Shown: positions 43,170 through 51,970 of the stretch, piece by piece
How the letters are laid out: each line of letters begins with the position of its first letter
Position numbering within the stretch: position 1 is the first letter of the stretch
Assembly (NCBI GenBank): GCA_963721335.1
Contig: CAVRIV010000002.1
Span: forward strand, 496,001 to 560,000
Reading direction: 5' to 3'
Source: CAVXDY01 sp963721335
GTDB lineage: Bacteria; Actinomycetota; Thermoleophilia; Miltoncostaeales; Miltoncostaeaceae
DNA: 64,000 nt
The notes under the pieces: generated by a model
The model's input: the letters and a program-made list of their open reading frames with translations, nothing else
What the model was told of the DNA's origin: nothing
Database searches by the model: none
Program-made: the position numbers and the translations under genes

Positions 43170-44797
43170 TCGCCCGCACCAGCGAGTGGGCGGCCCTCGA
43201 GCGCCACGCGGCGGCGGTCCGCGACGCGCACCTGCGCGACCTCTTCGCCTCCGACCCGGCCCGGGGCGAGGAGCTCGTCGTCGACGTGGGCGACCTGCAC
43301 ATCGACTACTCCAAGAACCGGGTCACCCGCGAGACGCTCGTCCTGCTGGCGGCGCTCGCCCGGCGCGCGGGCCTGCCCCGGCGCATCGAGGCGATGTTCG
43401 CCGGCGAGCGGATCAACGTCACCGAGGGGCGGCCGGCCCTGCACGTGGCCCTGCGGGCTCCGCGGGACGCCGTGATCGAGGTGGACGGCCGCAACGTGGT
43501 GCCGGACGTCCACGCCGTGCTCGACCGCATGAGCGACCTGGCGAGCCGCGTGCGCTCGGGCGCCTGGACCGGCGCCACGGGGGAGCGGATCCGGGCCGTG
43601 GTGAACATCGGCATCGGCGGCTCGGACCTGGGCCCCGCCATGGCCTACCGGGCGCTCCGCGACGACGCGGACCCCGGGATCGAGGTCCGTTTCGTGTCGA
43701 ACATCGACGGCGTCGACATCCAGGACGCGGTGGACGGCCTCGACCCGCGCTCCACCCTGTTCATCGTCAGCTCGAAGACCTTCACCACGCTGGAGACGCT
43801 CACCAACGCACGGAGCGCCCGCGAGTGGCTGCTGAGCGGGCTCGCGGGCGAGGGGGGCGGCGACCCGGTGCGGCGCCACTTCGTGGCCGTCTCCACCAAC
43901 GCGGAGGAGGTCGAGGCCTTCGGCATCGACAGCTCCGAGATGCTCGGCTTCTGGGACTGGGTGGGCGGCCGCTACTCGGTCGACTCGGCCATCGGCCTGT
44001 CGCTGGCCATCGCGATCGGGCCCGAGGGCTTCGCGGAGTTCCTGGCGGGCTTCCGCGCGGTCGACGAGCACTTCCGCTCGACCCCGCTCGAGGGCAACGC
44101 TCCGGTCCTGCTCGGGCTCCTCGGGATCTGGAACGGCAACTTCCTGGGCGCCGAGACGCATGCGGTGCTGCCCTACAGCGAGCGCCTCGGACGCTTCCCG
44201 GCCTACCTGCAGCAGCTCGACATGGAGAGCAACGGCAAGTCGGTGGACGTGCACGGCCGCCCCGTCGAGACCGCCACCGGCCCGGTCGTGTGGGGAGAGC
44301 CGGGCACCAACGGCCAGCACGCCTTCTACCAGCTCATCCACCAGGGCACGCGGCTGGTGCCGGCCGACCTGATCGGCTTCCACCGGTTGACCCGGGAGCT
44401 GGGCGACCACCACGACCTGCTGATGGCCAACCTCTTCGCCCAGGCCGAGGCCCTCGCCTTCGGCAGGCAGCCGCTGGAGGTCGCGGCCGAGGGCGTCCCG
44501 CCGGCGCTCGTGCCGCACCGCACCTTCCCGGGCAACCGCCCCACCAACACGATCCTCGCGCCGGAGCTGACACCCTCGCTGCTGGGGCAGCTGATCGCGC
44601 TCTACGAGCACAAGGTCTTCACCCAGGGCGTCGTCTGGGGCATCGACTCCTTCGACCAGTGGGGGGTCGAGCTCGGCAAGGTGCTCGCGTCGCGCATCGT
44701 CCCGGAGCTCACGTCGGCGGAGGATCCCGACCTCCGCCACGATTCCTCCACCAACGCCCTGATCCGCCGCTACCGCGCACACAGGAGAGACAGCTGA
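43166..44797 (+). CDS. pgi: Glucose-6-phosphate isomerase
   Basis: Interconverts glucose-6-P and fructose-6-P. 543 residues with VVNIGIGGSDLGPAMA, VSSKTFTTLETLTNA, GGRYSVDSAIGLSLA, LDMESNGKSVD and the C-terminal HKVFTQGVVWGIDSFDQWGVELGK. GTG 43166 overlaps the mazG stop. gnd overlaps its stop by one base, so hexose isomerisation and the oxidative pentose phosphate step are made from one message. Confidence 0.96.
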   Translation: MIARTSEWAALERHAAAVRDAHLRDLFASDPARGEELVVDVGDLHIDYSKNRVTRETLVLLAALARRAGLPRRIEAMFAGERINVTEGRPALHVALRAPRDAVIEVDGRNVVPDVHAVLDRMSDLASRVRSGAWTGATGERIRAVVNIGIGGSDLGPAMAYRALRDDADPGIEVRFVSNIDGVDIQDAVDGLDPRSTLFIVSSKTFTTLETLTNARSAREWLLSGLAGEGGGDPVRRHFVAVSTNAEEVEAFGIDSSEMLGFWDWVGGRYSVDSAIGLSLAIAIGPEGFAEFLAGFRAVDEHFRSTPLEGNAPVLLGLLGIWNGNFLGAETHAVLPYSERLGRFPAYLQQLDMESNGKSVDVHGRPVETATGPVVWGEPGTNGQHAFYQLIHQGTRLVPADLIGFHRLTRELGDHHDLLMANLFAQAEALAFGRQPLEVAAEGVPPALVPHRTFPGNRPTNTILAPELTPSLLGQLIALYEHKVFTQGVVWGIDSFDQWGVELGKVLASRIVPELTSAEDPDLRHDSSTNALIRRYRAHRRDS

Positions 44798-45804
44798 TGC
44801 AACTCGGGATGATCGGGCTCGGCCGGATGGGCTCCAACCTCGTGCGGCGATTGATGCGCGCGGGGCACGAGTGCGTGGTCTACGACGTCAGCCCCGCGGC
44901 GGTGGCCCAGCTCGCGGGGGAGGGTGCCGTCGGCGCGCCCTCGCTCGCCGACTTCGCGGCGAGGCTCGAGGCCCCCCGCGCAGCGTGGATCATGGTGCCG
45001 GCGGCCTACGCGGGCGCCACCGCGACCGAGCTGGCCGGGCACCTGTCGGCGGACGACGTGATCATCGACGGGGGCAACAGCTACTACCGCGACGACATCC
45101 AGCGCGCCGCGGAGCTGCGCGCGCTGGGCATCCACTACCTCGACGTGGGCACGAGCGGAGGGGTCTTCGGGCTCGACCGCGGCTTCTGCATGATGATCGG
45201 GGGGGAGGCCGAGGTGGTGCGGCGGCTCGAGCCGATCTTCCAGGCCCTGGCGCCCGGCATGGAGTCCGCCGAGCGCACCCCCGGCCGCACGGGCGATCCG
45301 AGCCCCGCCGAGCGCGGGTACCTCCACTGCGGTCCGGCCGGCGCGGGGCACTTCGTGAAGATGGTCCACAACGGGATCGAGTACGGCATCATGGCCGCCT
45401 ATGCCGAGGGCTTGGCGATCCTCGGCAAGGCCGACGTCGGGGCCGCCGAGCAGGAGCACGACGCCGAGACCACCCCCCTCCGCGACCCCTGGGCCTACCG
45501 CTACGACATCGACACCGCCGAGGTGGCGGAGGTGTGGCGCCGGGGCAGCGTGATCTCGTCCTGGCTGCTCGACCTGACCGCCACCGCGCTCGTCGAGGAT
45601 CCGGCGCTCGCGGGCTTCTCCGGCCATGTCTCCGATTCGGGCGAGGGGCGCTGGACCGTGGCGGCCGCCGTGGACGAGGGCGTCCCCGCCCACGTGCTCA
45701 CGGCCGCCCTGTACGAGCGCTTCAGCTCACGGGGCGAGGCCGACTTCGCCGACCGGCTGCTGTCGGCCATGCGCAAGCAGTTCGGCGGCCACCTGGAGAG
45801 GTGA
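44797..45804 (+). CDS. gnd: 6-phosphogluconate dehydrogenase, short (NAD-type) form
   Basis: Oxidative decarboxylation of 6-phosphogluconate to ribulose-5-phosphate. 335 residues, the short GntZ/YqeC-like form rather than the ~470-residue one. Rossmann start MIGLGRMGSNLVRRLMRAGH, IIDGGNSYYRDD, DVGTSGGVFGLDRGFCMMIGG, HFVKMVHNGIEYG and a C-terminal domain ending with SGEGRWTVAAAVDEG. The short class usually prefers NAD. The ATG overlaps the pgi stop (TGATG), with AGGAGAGA upstream. Confidence 0.93.
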   Translation: MQLGMIGLGRMGSNLVRRLMRAGHECVVYDVSPAAVAQLAGEGAVGAPSLADFAARLEAPRAAWIMVPAAYAGATATELAGHLSADDVIIDGGNSYYRDDIQRAAELRALGIHYLDVGTSGGVFGLDRGFCMMIGGEAEVVRRLEPIFQALAPGMESAERTPGRTGDPSPAERGYLHCGPAGAGHFVKMVHNGIEYGIMAAYAEGLAILGKADVGAAEQEHDAETTPLRDPWAYRYDIDTAEVAEVWRRGSVISSWLLDLTATALVEDPALAGFSGHVSDSGEGRWTVAAAVDEGVPAHVLTAALYERFSSRGEADFADRLLSAMRKQFGGHLER

Positions 45805-45828
45805 GGGAGCGCCAGTTGCGTCAGCGTA

Positions 45829-45930
45829 CGCCGGGCCCGAAAAACGTGGGCCCGGCGGGACGCCAAATGCGGCCTGGCCGGCCGCATTTGCGGACGGCGG
45901 GCTCCGCCTTCGGCGGGGCTGGCCCGCCGA
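45829..45930. terminator. Run of three perfect hairpins between convergent genes
   Basis: First stem CGCCGGGCCC / GGGCCCGGCG (45829-45838, 45848-45857, loop GAAAAACGT); second CAAATGCGGCC / GGCCGCATTTG (45864-45874, 45880-45890); third around CCGCC TTC GGCGG nested in GGCGGGC / GCCCGCC. It separates gnd from the opposing nucleotidase gene and probably acts as a bidirectional terminator without U tracts. Nothing else is seen in the 172-base gap. Confidence 0.55.
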
Positions 45931-45976
45931 AGACCCATCGGACCGTGAAGCGTGGTGACTGGCCTTTCAGTCGCTC

Positions 45977-47807
45977 CTACGCGATCGGGGTGGCCCGGGT
46001 GGGGGCGGGCCCCGTGACCGGGGAGTTGGCGGTCAGGTAGGCGATGAAGGCGTCCAGATCGATGCCGCCGCCGATCCGGTCGGTCCCCTCCCGGAGGACG
46101 GTGAAGCCGTCGCCGCCGTCCGCGAGGAACGAGTTGACCGTCACCCGGTAGGAGGCCGCCGGGTCGATCGGGGCGCCGTTGAGCGTGATCGAGGCCGGAT
46201 CCACCTTCTGCGCCGACCGGCGCCGAGGCCGACCACGAGAAGGCGAAGCCCGTCGAGATCCCGAGGTGCAGGAACGGCGCGCGCGCGGGATCGGTCGTCC
46301 ACTGCTGCTCCAGCAGGGTGTCGATCTGCGCCCCGGTCAGGGTCATCGAGACCAGGAGGTTGCCGAACGGCTGCACGGTGAACGCCTCGCCGTAGGTGAC
46401 GTTGCCGTCGCCCTCCCCGGCCGGCGACTGCGGGGTCGTGAGGTCGGCGCGCACGCCGCCGGGGTTCATGAACGCCATCACCGCCGCACCGTCGCCGGCC
46501 CCCGCCGTGGCGGCGAGCTGGGCGTCGGCGATCAGGTCTCCGAGCGACGACTCGGCGTCGCGGCTCAGGCTGCGGGTGATGTCCGCCGTGATCGAGCCCA
46601 CCACGCGGTTGGCGACCGGCGCGGAGATGTCGCTCCACTTCTCGATCGCGGCCGTCTGGGCGGGGTCCGCCGCGACGTCGCGGGTGACCGCATGGTTGAC
46701 GGTCGTGACCGAGGAGCGGATCACGTCCGTGGTGCGCCGGTCGAGCTTCAGCTCGGTGTCGGTGATGACGCGGCCGAACGAGGCCGCGCTCGTGACCCAG
46801 CGGTCGCGCCCGGCCGGGTCCGGGATGTTGCAGGTGTACGACCGATGGGTGTGTCCGGTGACGAGCAGGTCGATCGCCGGCGAGAGGCCCTGGGCGATCG
46901 CCACGATCGGACCGGAGAGGCCCAGGGCGCCGCCCGCGTTGCAGGCGTAGTCGAAGGGCACCCCGGACGGAGGCAGGCCGCCCTCGTGCAGCAGCACGAC
47001 GATGGCCCGCACGCCGCGCCTGCGCAGGTCCTGGGCCGCCTGGTTCCCGGCGACGATCTCGTCGCGGAAGTCCACGTCGCGGATGCCCGCCTGGGCGACC
47101 AGCGTCGGCGTGCTCTCCAGGGTCATCCCGATGAAGCCGACCTTCACGCCGCCCACGGTCCGGATCGCCGTCGGGGGCAGCACGGTGCGGCCGCCGGGGC
47201 GCGCCCTCCACCAGACGCCGTACCGCGGGGCGCCCGCCGGTGGGGTCACGGTCACGCCGTCCTTGTAGGCGACGTTGGCGGCGAGGTACCGGTAGCGGGC
47301 GCCGGAGAACCCGTCGGCGTCGAAGCAGCCATCCACCGGGTGGCAGCCGCCGTACTGCATGCGCAGCAACTCGGGAACGCCCTCGTCGAACTCGTGGTTG
47401 CCGACGCCGCTGAGATCGAGCCCCAGGGTGTTCAGGCTCTCGACGCTGGGCTCGTCCTTGAACAGGCCCGACAGGAACGGGGAGCCGCCGATCAGGTCGC
47501 CGGCGGCGACGGTCAGCGACTGGGGATGCCCCTCGCGGAGGCGCTTCAGGTGCGTGGTCAGGTACTCCACGCCGCCCGCCGGCGCCGTGGACGGCTCCGG
47601 CTGTCCGGCGGCGGTGACGAGCAGTCCGTCGGCGCCGGTGGGCGGCTGCAGGTGCCCGTGATAGTCGTTGAACGACAGCAGCTGCAGGTTGACGGTGCCC
47701 GGCGCGACGCCCAGCGCGGTCCCGCCGCCGGCCGCGAGGCCGAGAGCGATCGCGAGGGAGAGGAGGGCGCCGACCCGCCTCAGACGTGGACCGCCCGTTC
47801 CGCTCAT
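45977..47807 (-). pseudogene. Secreted bifunctional metallophosphatase/5'-nucleotidase (UshA-like), frameshifted near the end
   Basis: Exported phosphohydrolase that scavenges nucleotides. From ATG 47807 a signal peptide (LLSLAIALGLAAGGG) is followed by the metallophosphatase domain: LLSFNDYHGHLQP, AAGDLIGGSPF, GVGNHEFDEG, VVLLHEGG and VTGHTHRSY. The 5'-nucleotidase C-terminal domain follows (SLGDLIADAQLAAT, MNPGGVRADL, FTVQPFGNLLVSMTLTGAQI, STGFAFSW). Near 46213 one extra base shifts the frame, and the end (DPASITLNGAPIDPAASYRVTVNSFLADGGDGF) is in the next frame to 45977. Removing one base yields a full-length protein of about 610 residues. Confidence 0.88.
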
Positions 47808-47853
47808 TGCGTCCTCCCGCTGCCGAGGTTCCCACCCCCGGACCGACCCTAGC

Positions 47854-48307
47854 CTACGTGGTGCAGCCCGGTAGCAACCGTTCCCAGAATTCGGCCATCT
47901 GCGCCAGCTCCCGGTCGTCGAAGCGCCCCAGGAACTGCTTCCGCACGCCTGCGACGTGAGTTCTGCGCGCCCGCAGGAAGACCTTCCGGCCGTCGGCGGT
48001 GAGCGTGGCCACCGAGCCGCGGCCGTCGTCGGGGCAGGGATCGCGCCGCACCAGGCCCGCGCGCACCAGGCGGTCCACCAGGCGGGTGAGGCCGCTGGGC
48101 GTGTAGTCGGTGGCGCGCGCCAGCTCGGTCATGCGCAGGCAGCCCTCCGCGCGAGCCCGAGAGGGTGCGAAGGACGGTGTAGTCCCACAGCGAGATGCCC
48201 TCGGACGCCCGCAGCGCGGTGTCCAGCTCACGCCGCACCGCGCCCTGCACCCGCACGAGCCCGCGCCAGGCGGCGATGTCGATGGACCCCTCCGGGCCGG
48301 CGGGCAT
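47854..48307 (-). pseudogene. MarR family regulator, frameshifted mid-gene
   Basis: Winged-helix repressor. ATG 48307, with AGGAGA upstream, gives the dimerisation helices and LDTALRASEGISLWDYTVLRTLS. Near 48160 one extra G shifts the frame, and the DNA-binding part continues as LRMTELARATDYTPSGLTRLVDRLVRAGLVRR, then DDGRGSVATLTADGRKVF and the final helix. With the base removed the product is about 150 residues, normal for MarR. A palindrome lies in the promoter region shared with the divergent 32-codon gene. Confidence 0.82.
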
Positions 48308-48351
48308 CTGGCGGGTCTCCTGTCGTGGTGATCCAGGGCCGGGTGAGAACC

Positions 48352-48376
48352 GTATTTTGTTTCGCGCAACAAATAC
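48352..48376. promoter_or_regulatory. Probable MarR operator between divergent genes
   Basis: Inverted repeat GTATTTTGTT-TCGCGC-AACAAATAC. The AT-rich arms stand out in this GC-rich genome and are complementary except for one extra T. It lies 45 bases before the marR start on one side and 25 bases before the small gene on the other, so one repressor could control both. Confidence 0.65.
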
Positions 48377-48400
48377 AGACCCACCCGCCAGGAGGCAGCA

Positions 48401-48499
48401 ATGCGCGCAGCGTTCCATGTCTATCTCGATCGGTCCAACGGCGACGCCTGGAACGGCTCGACGATGACGCCGCGGATCCGCAGCCTCATCGGCCGCTGA
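48401..48499 (+). CDS. Small hypothetical protein (32 aa) divergent from marR
   Basis: Starts MRAAFHVYLDRSNGDAWNGS and ends with a basic TPRIRSLIGR. It has no membrane helix and no recognised family. A strong AGGAGG sits 5-10 bases before ATG 48401. The MarR-type palindrome ends 24 bases upstream, so it is likely the main MarR target or a leader for something further on. The next gene (48621) is 121 bases away. Confidence 0.6.
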   Translation: MRAAFHVYLDRSNGDAWNGSTMTPRIRSLIGR

Positions 48500-48607
48500 C
48501 CCGCCGCAGGCGACGGGCGCCGGGTCGGCCGGCGCCCCGTCCCCGCCATCCGGGCCGGAGCCGGTCCGGACGGCCGTAGCCGCTTGCCCCCGGGGGGCCG
48601 CTCGGCC

Positions 48608-48613
48608 TAGGTT
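48608..48613 (+). promoter_or_regulatory. -10-like hexamer of the cupin gene
   Basis: TAGGTT ends 7 bases before ATG 48621, with no ribosome binding site between, which suggests a leaderless transcript. Confidence 0.35.
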
Positions 48614-48620
48614 GCCCCGC

Positions 48621-49064
48621 ATGGGCGCCGTCCTTCACCGACCGGGAGAGGGTGAGCGCCACGCGGCGGGTGACGTCGAGATCGTCATCAAGGCCACCGG
48701 AGACGACACGGCCGGCTCGTTCTTCCTGGCCGAGAACGTCATCCCCCCTGGCTTCCCCGGCCCGCCTCCGCACCAGCACGAGGAGCTGCACGACATGTTC
48801 TACGTGCTCGAGGGGACGCTGACGCTGCGGCTGGGAGACGAGACCGTCACCGCCGGCCCCGGGACCTTCGCGTGCGCCCCGCCCGGCGTCGTCCACACGT
48901 TCAGCAACGCCGGCAGCGAGCCGGTGCGCTTTCTGAACTTCAACACGCCCTCGGGTTGGGAGCGCTACATGCGCGACCTCGCCGAGGCCGCGCGCTCGGG
49001 ACCGCTGACCCCCGAGGCGATCGGACGAGTCGCCTCGCGCCACGACTTCCGCGCCGTCGGGTGA
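48621..49064 (+). CDS. Cupin domain protein
   Basis: 147 residues with both cupin motifs: PPPHQHEELHDMFYVLEGTLTLRLGD (metal-binding His/Glu) and PGTFACAPPGVVHTFSNAG. A small helical end follows (RYMRDLAEAAR). Most likely a metal-binding enzyme or sensor with unknown substrate. ATG 48621 is the only start compatible with the -10-like hexamer. It is convergent with the MGMT gene. Confidence 0.87.
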   Translation: MGAVLHRPGEGERHAAGDVEIVIKATGDDTAGSFFLAENVIPPGFPGPPPHQHEELHDMFYVLEGTLTLRLGDETVTAGPGTFACAPPGVVHTFSNAGSEPVRFLNFNTPSGWERYMRDLAEAARSGPLTPEAIGRVASRHDFRAVG

Positions 49065-49083
49065 CCCGCCTCCCACCTCGACC

Positions 49084-49704
49084 CTAGGGCTTCCGCCCGC
49101 CCTCCAGCTCCAGGAGGAAGCGCTTGCGATCGAGCCCCCCGCCGTATCCGCCCATGGCCCCCCCGGAGCGCAGGACGCGGTGGCAGGGCACGACGACCGG
49201 GATCGGGTTGGCGCCCAGCGCGTTGCCCGCCGCCCGCCAGCCGCGGGGGCTGCCCGCCGCGCCGGCCACCTCGGCATAGGAGCGGTTCTGGCCGTAGGGG
49301 ATCCGCGCCGTCTGCTGCAGCACGGCGCGCGCGTAGCCGCCGGTCACCAGCGACCAGTCGATCGGGATCTCGAAGTCGCGCCGGCGGCCCTCGAAGTACT
49401 CGTCCAGCTCGCGCCGCACCTCGTCCAGGCGCGACGGCGCCTCCAGGATGCGCGGCGACACCGCCAGGGCGATCCGCTCCAGCAGGTGGTCGCCCTCCTC
49501 GTGGTCGTACGCCAGCGTGACGAGGCCCCGCCGCGTGACCGCGGCCCACAGCGGCCCGAGGGGCGAGTCGACCGTGGCGTAGGCCACGTCCACCAGCCCC
49601 GCGGCGGCCGCCCGGTCCGCCAGCCCACGGGAGGCCCGCTCGGCCGCGCCGGCCATCCCGGCCCCGCCCGCCGACCGCAGCGCCCGCTCGATCTCGTCGC
49701 TCAC
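49084..49704 (-). CDS. ogt: Methylated-DNA-[protein]-cysteine S-methyltransferase
   Basis: Suicide repair of O6-alkylguanine. 206 residues. The active site PCHRVLRSGGAMGGYGGG and the helix-turn-helix ARAVLQQTARIPYGQNRSYAEVA are intact. About 50 extra N-terminal residues (SDEIERALRSAGG...) lack similarity to the enzyme; in the place where an anti-sigma domain would be expected they may bind the partner sigma factor, but this is speculation. GTG 49704 overlaps the ECF sigma stop (GTGA). Confidence 0.9.
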   Translation of the reverse strand: MSDEIERALRSAGGAGMAGAAERASRGLADRAAAAGLVDVAYATVDSPLGPLWAAVTRRGLVTLAYDHEEGDHLLERIALAVSPRILEAPSRLDEVRRELDEYFEGRRRDFEIPIDWSLVTGGYARAVLQQTARIPYGQNRSYAEVAGAAGSPRGWRAAGNALGANPIPVVVPCHRVLRSGGAMGGYGGGLDRKRFLLELEGGRKP

Positions 49705-50168
49705 CCGATCACCTCTCTCAGACGTCGTAGTCCCTCGAACGCGCTCCGCCGCGCCGCGTCCTCGGAGCACCCCATCACCGCGCCCACCTCGGCATAGGGC
49801 AGGTCGCTCACGTAGTGCAGCGCGACCGCCGCCCGTTGCCGGGGCGGCAGCGCGCGGACCGCGGCCCACAGCGCCGGATCGCCCAGGTCGGGCGTGCCGT
49901 CGCGCGGCGGCGGCTCGGGGTCGGCGACCGGCTCCGCCCGCCGCCCTCGCGCCCGCACGGCGTCGATCGCCGTCCTCCGCGCGATGGTCAGGATCCAGCC
50001 CCGCAGGTTGTCGGCGCTCTCCAGGCGCGGGTATGCCCGCAGCGCCTTCAGGAAGGTCTCCTGGAAGCAGTCGTCGGCGTCATCCGGGCCCACGATGGCG
50101 GCCAGGAAGCGGTAGACGACCTCGCGATGCTCGTCGAGGAAGCGGGGGAAGGGGGGTGGCGTCACCAT
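49701..50168 (-). CDS. ECF-type RNA polymerase sigma factor
   Basis: 155 residues. Region 2 is near 10-75 (YRFLAAIVGPDDADDCFQETFLKALRAYPRL, LRGWILTIARRTAID), and region 4 near 95-150 (ALPPRQRAAVALHYVSDLPYAEVGAVMGCSEDAARRSAFEGLRRL). No anti-sigma gene follows; instead the DNA-alkylation repair gene overlaps its stop. An alkylation-responsive regulon is a reasonable guess. It is divergent from eno by 107 bases. Confidence 0.9.
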   Translation of the reverse strand: MVTPPPFPRFLDEHREVVYRFLAAIVGPDDADDCFQETFLKALRAYPRLESADNLRGWILTIARRTAIDAVRARGRRAEPVADPEPPPRDGTPDLGDPALWAAVRALPPRQRAAVALHYVSDLPYAEVGAVMGCSEDAARRSAFEGLRRLREVIG

Positions 50169-50238
50169 GTGGAGAACGTACGCCGGGCCTCCTTCGTGAG
50201 GTCGTCCCGCGTCGTCCGGGCTCCGCGAGACCTGAGGG

Positions 50239-50244
50239 TAGACT
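50239..50244 (+). promoter_or_regulatory. -10 element for eno
   Basis: TAGACT, 31 bases before the eno start, in the gap shared with the divergent ECF sigma gene. Confidence 0.4.
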
Positions 50245-50275
50245 CGGCCGCCCGATCCCCGATGCCGGAGCGCCC

Positions 50276-51553
50276 ATGTCCCAGATCGTCCGCGTGCACG
50301 CCCGCCAGATCCTCGACTCCCGCGGCCAGCCCACCGTGGAGGTCGAGGTCGGCCTCGACTCGGGGGCCATCGGCCGGGCGGCCGTCCCCTCGGGGGCGAG
50401 CACCGGCGCCTACGAGGCGCTCGAGCTGCGCGACGGCGACTCGTCGGCCTTCGCGGGCAAGGGCGTGATGAAGGCCGTGGCCAACGTGGAGGACGAGCTG
50501 GCGGGCGTGCTGGTGGGCCAGGACGCCGCGGTGCAGGCCGTGATCGACCGCACGATGATCGAGTTCGACGGCACGCCGAACAAGGCGCGCCTCGGCGCGA
50601 ACGCGATCCTCGGGTGCTCGCTCGCGGTGGCCCAGGCGGCCGCCAACGACGCCCGCCTCCCGCTCTATCGCTATCTCGGCGGCGCGCGTGCGAACCGGCT
50701 GCCCGTTCCCCTGATGAACATCCTCAACGGCGGCGCCCACGCGGACAACTCGGTGGACCTCCAGGAGTTCATGGTGGTGCCGGTCGGGGCCCGCACGCTC
50801 GCGGACGCCGTGCGCATGGGCGCCGAGGTGTACGCGGCCCTGAAGTCCGTGCTGCGCGGCCGGGGGGCGGCGACGGGGGTGGGCGACGAGGGCGGCTTCG
50901 CCCCGGACCTGGAGAGCAACCAGGACGCGCTCGAGGTGATCATGGAGGCGATCGCCGCCGCCGGGTACACGCCGGGCACCGACGTCGCGCTCGCCCTCGA
51001 CCCGGCCACCACCGAGCTCTACCGCGACGGGGCCTACCACCTCGAGGGCGAGGGCCGCACCCTGGACGCCGCGGGCATGGTCGAGTACTGGGTCGAGCTG
51101 GTGGACCGCTATCCGATCGTGTCCATCGAGGACGGCATGGCGGAGGAGGACTGGGACGGCTGGGTCATGCTCACCGAGCGGCTCGGCGACCGCATCCAGC
51201 TCGTGGGCGACGACCTGTTCGTCACCAACAGCTCCCGCCTGCAGAAGGGCATCGACCTCGGTGCGGGCAACGCGATCCTGATCAAGCTCAACCAGATCGG
51301 AACGCTGTCCGAGACGCTGGCGGCGATGGACCTGGCGAGCCGCTCCGGCTACGCCTCGATGGTCTCTCACCGCTCAGGGGAGACCGAGGACACCTTCATC
51401 GCCGACCTCGCCGTCGCCACCGGCGCGGGTCAGATCAAGACCGGCGCGCCGTCGCGGAGCGAGCGCGTGGCGAAGTACAACCAGCTGATCCGGATCGAGG
51501 AGCAATTGGGCCCCGCGGCCTCGTATCCGGGACGGTCGGCCTTCCGGGCGTGA
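50276..51553 (+). CDS. eno: Enolase
   Basis: 2-phosphoglycerate to phosphoenolpyruvate. 425 residues with HARQILDSRGQPTVEVEV, VPSGASTGAYEALELRD, NILNGGAHADNSVDLQEFM, GVGDEGGFAPDLESN, SIEDGMAEEDW, LIKLNQIGTLSETL and SHRSGETEDTFIADLAV. All catalytic acids and the Lys are in place. eno followed by ftsB and DUF501 is a conserved actinobacterial order. Confidence 0.97.
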   Translation: MSQIVRVHARQILDSRGQPTVEVEVGLDSGAIGRAAVPSGASTGAYEALELRDGDSSAFAGKGVMKAVANVEDELAGVLVGQDAAVQAVIDRTMIEFDGTPNKARLGANAILGCSLAVAQAAANDARLPLYRYLGGARANRLPVPLMNILNGGAHADNSVDLQEFMVVPVGARTLADAVRMGAEVYAALKSVLRGRGAATGVGDEGGFAPDLESNQDALEVIMEAIAAAGYTPGTDVALALDPATTELYRDGAYHLEGEGRTLDAAGMVEYWVELVDRYPIVSIEDGMAEEDWDGWVMLTERLGDRIQLVGDDLFVTNSSRLQKGIDLGAGNAILIKLNQIGTLSETLAAMDLASRSGYASMVSHRSGETEDTFIADLAVATGAGQIKTGAPSRSERVAKYNQLIRIEEQLGPAASYPGRSAFRA

Positions 51554-51661
51554 GGCGCCGCGCGGCAGGAACACGCCGGCCCGGCGCGTACCCCCATCCA
51601 CACGGGGGCCGCCGGCCCGACCCGACCTGCCAGGACGATCATCAGCCCCAGGCGCATCATC

Positions 51662-51970
51662 GTGGCGGGACTGGTCACGGCCCTCATGGTCGGCTACGTC
51701 GGCCCGGTCAAGGGATACCTGGACCAGCGCGCGGAGCTGCGCGACGAGCGGGGCAAGCTCGCGATGCTGGTGGAGCGCCGCGATGCCTTCCGCACCCAGC
51801 TCGCGGCCCTCGGCCAGGACCCGGTGCTGGAGGCACGGGCTCGGCAGCTCGGGCTGGTCAAGCCGGGCGAGCGCGCCTTCCTGGTGCGCGGGGACCTCGA
51901 CCCCGCACCGCCGGTCCGGGAGGGCGGCGGTGACGACGGCCCCTTCGGCTGGGTCACCGGCAGGTTCTGA
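51662..51970 (+). CDS. Cell division protein FtsB/DivIC-like
   Basis: Septum formation initiator family, 102 residues. One short N-terminal hydrophobic segment (AGLVTALMVGYVGPV) is followed by a coiled coil (YLDQRAELRDERGKLAMLVERRDAF) and the typical end DPVLEARARQLGLVKPGERAFLV. It would form part of the divisome trimer with FtsL and FtsQ. GTG 51662 is the first usable start; the frame upstream (SPRRIIV) looks like part of the usual basic anchor, so the true start may be earlier or non-standard. Confidence 0.8.
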   Translation: MAGLVTALMVGYVGPVKGYLDQRAELRDERGKLAMLVERRDAFRTQLAALGQDPVLEARARQLGLVKPGERAFLVRGDLDPAPPVREGGGDDGPFGWVTGRF

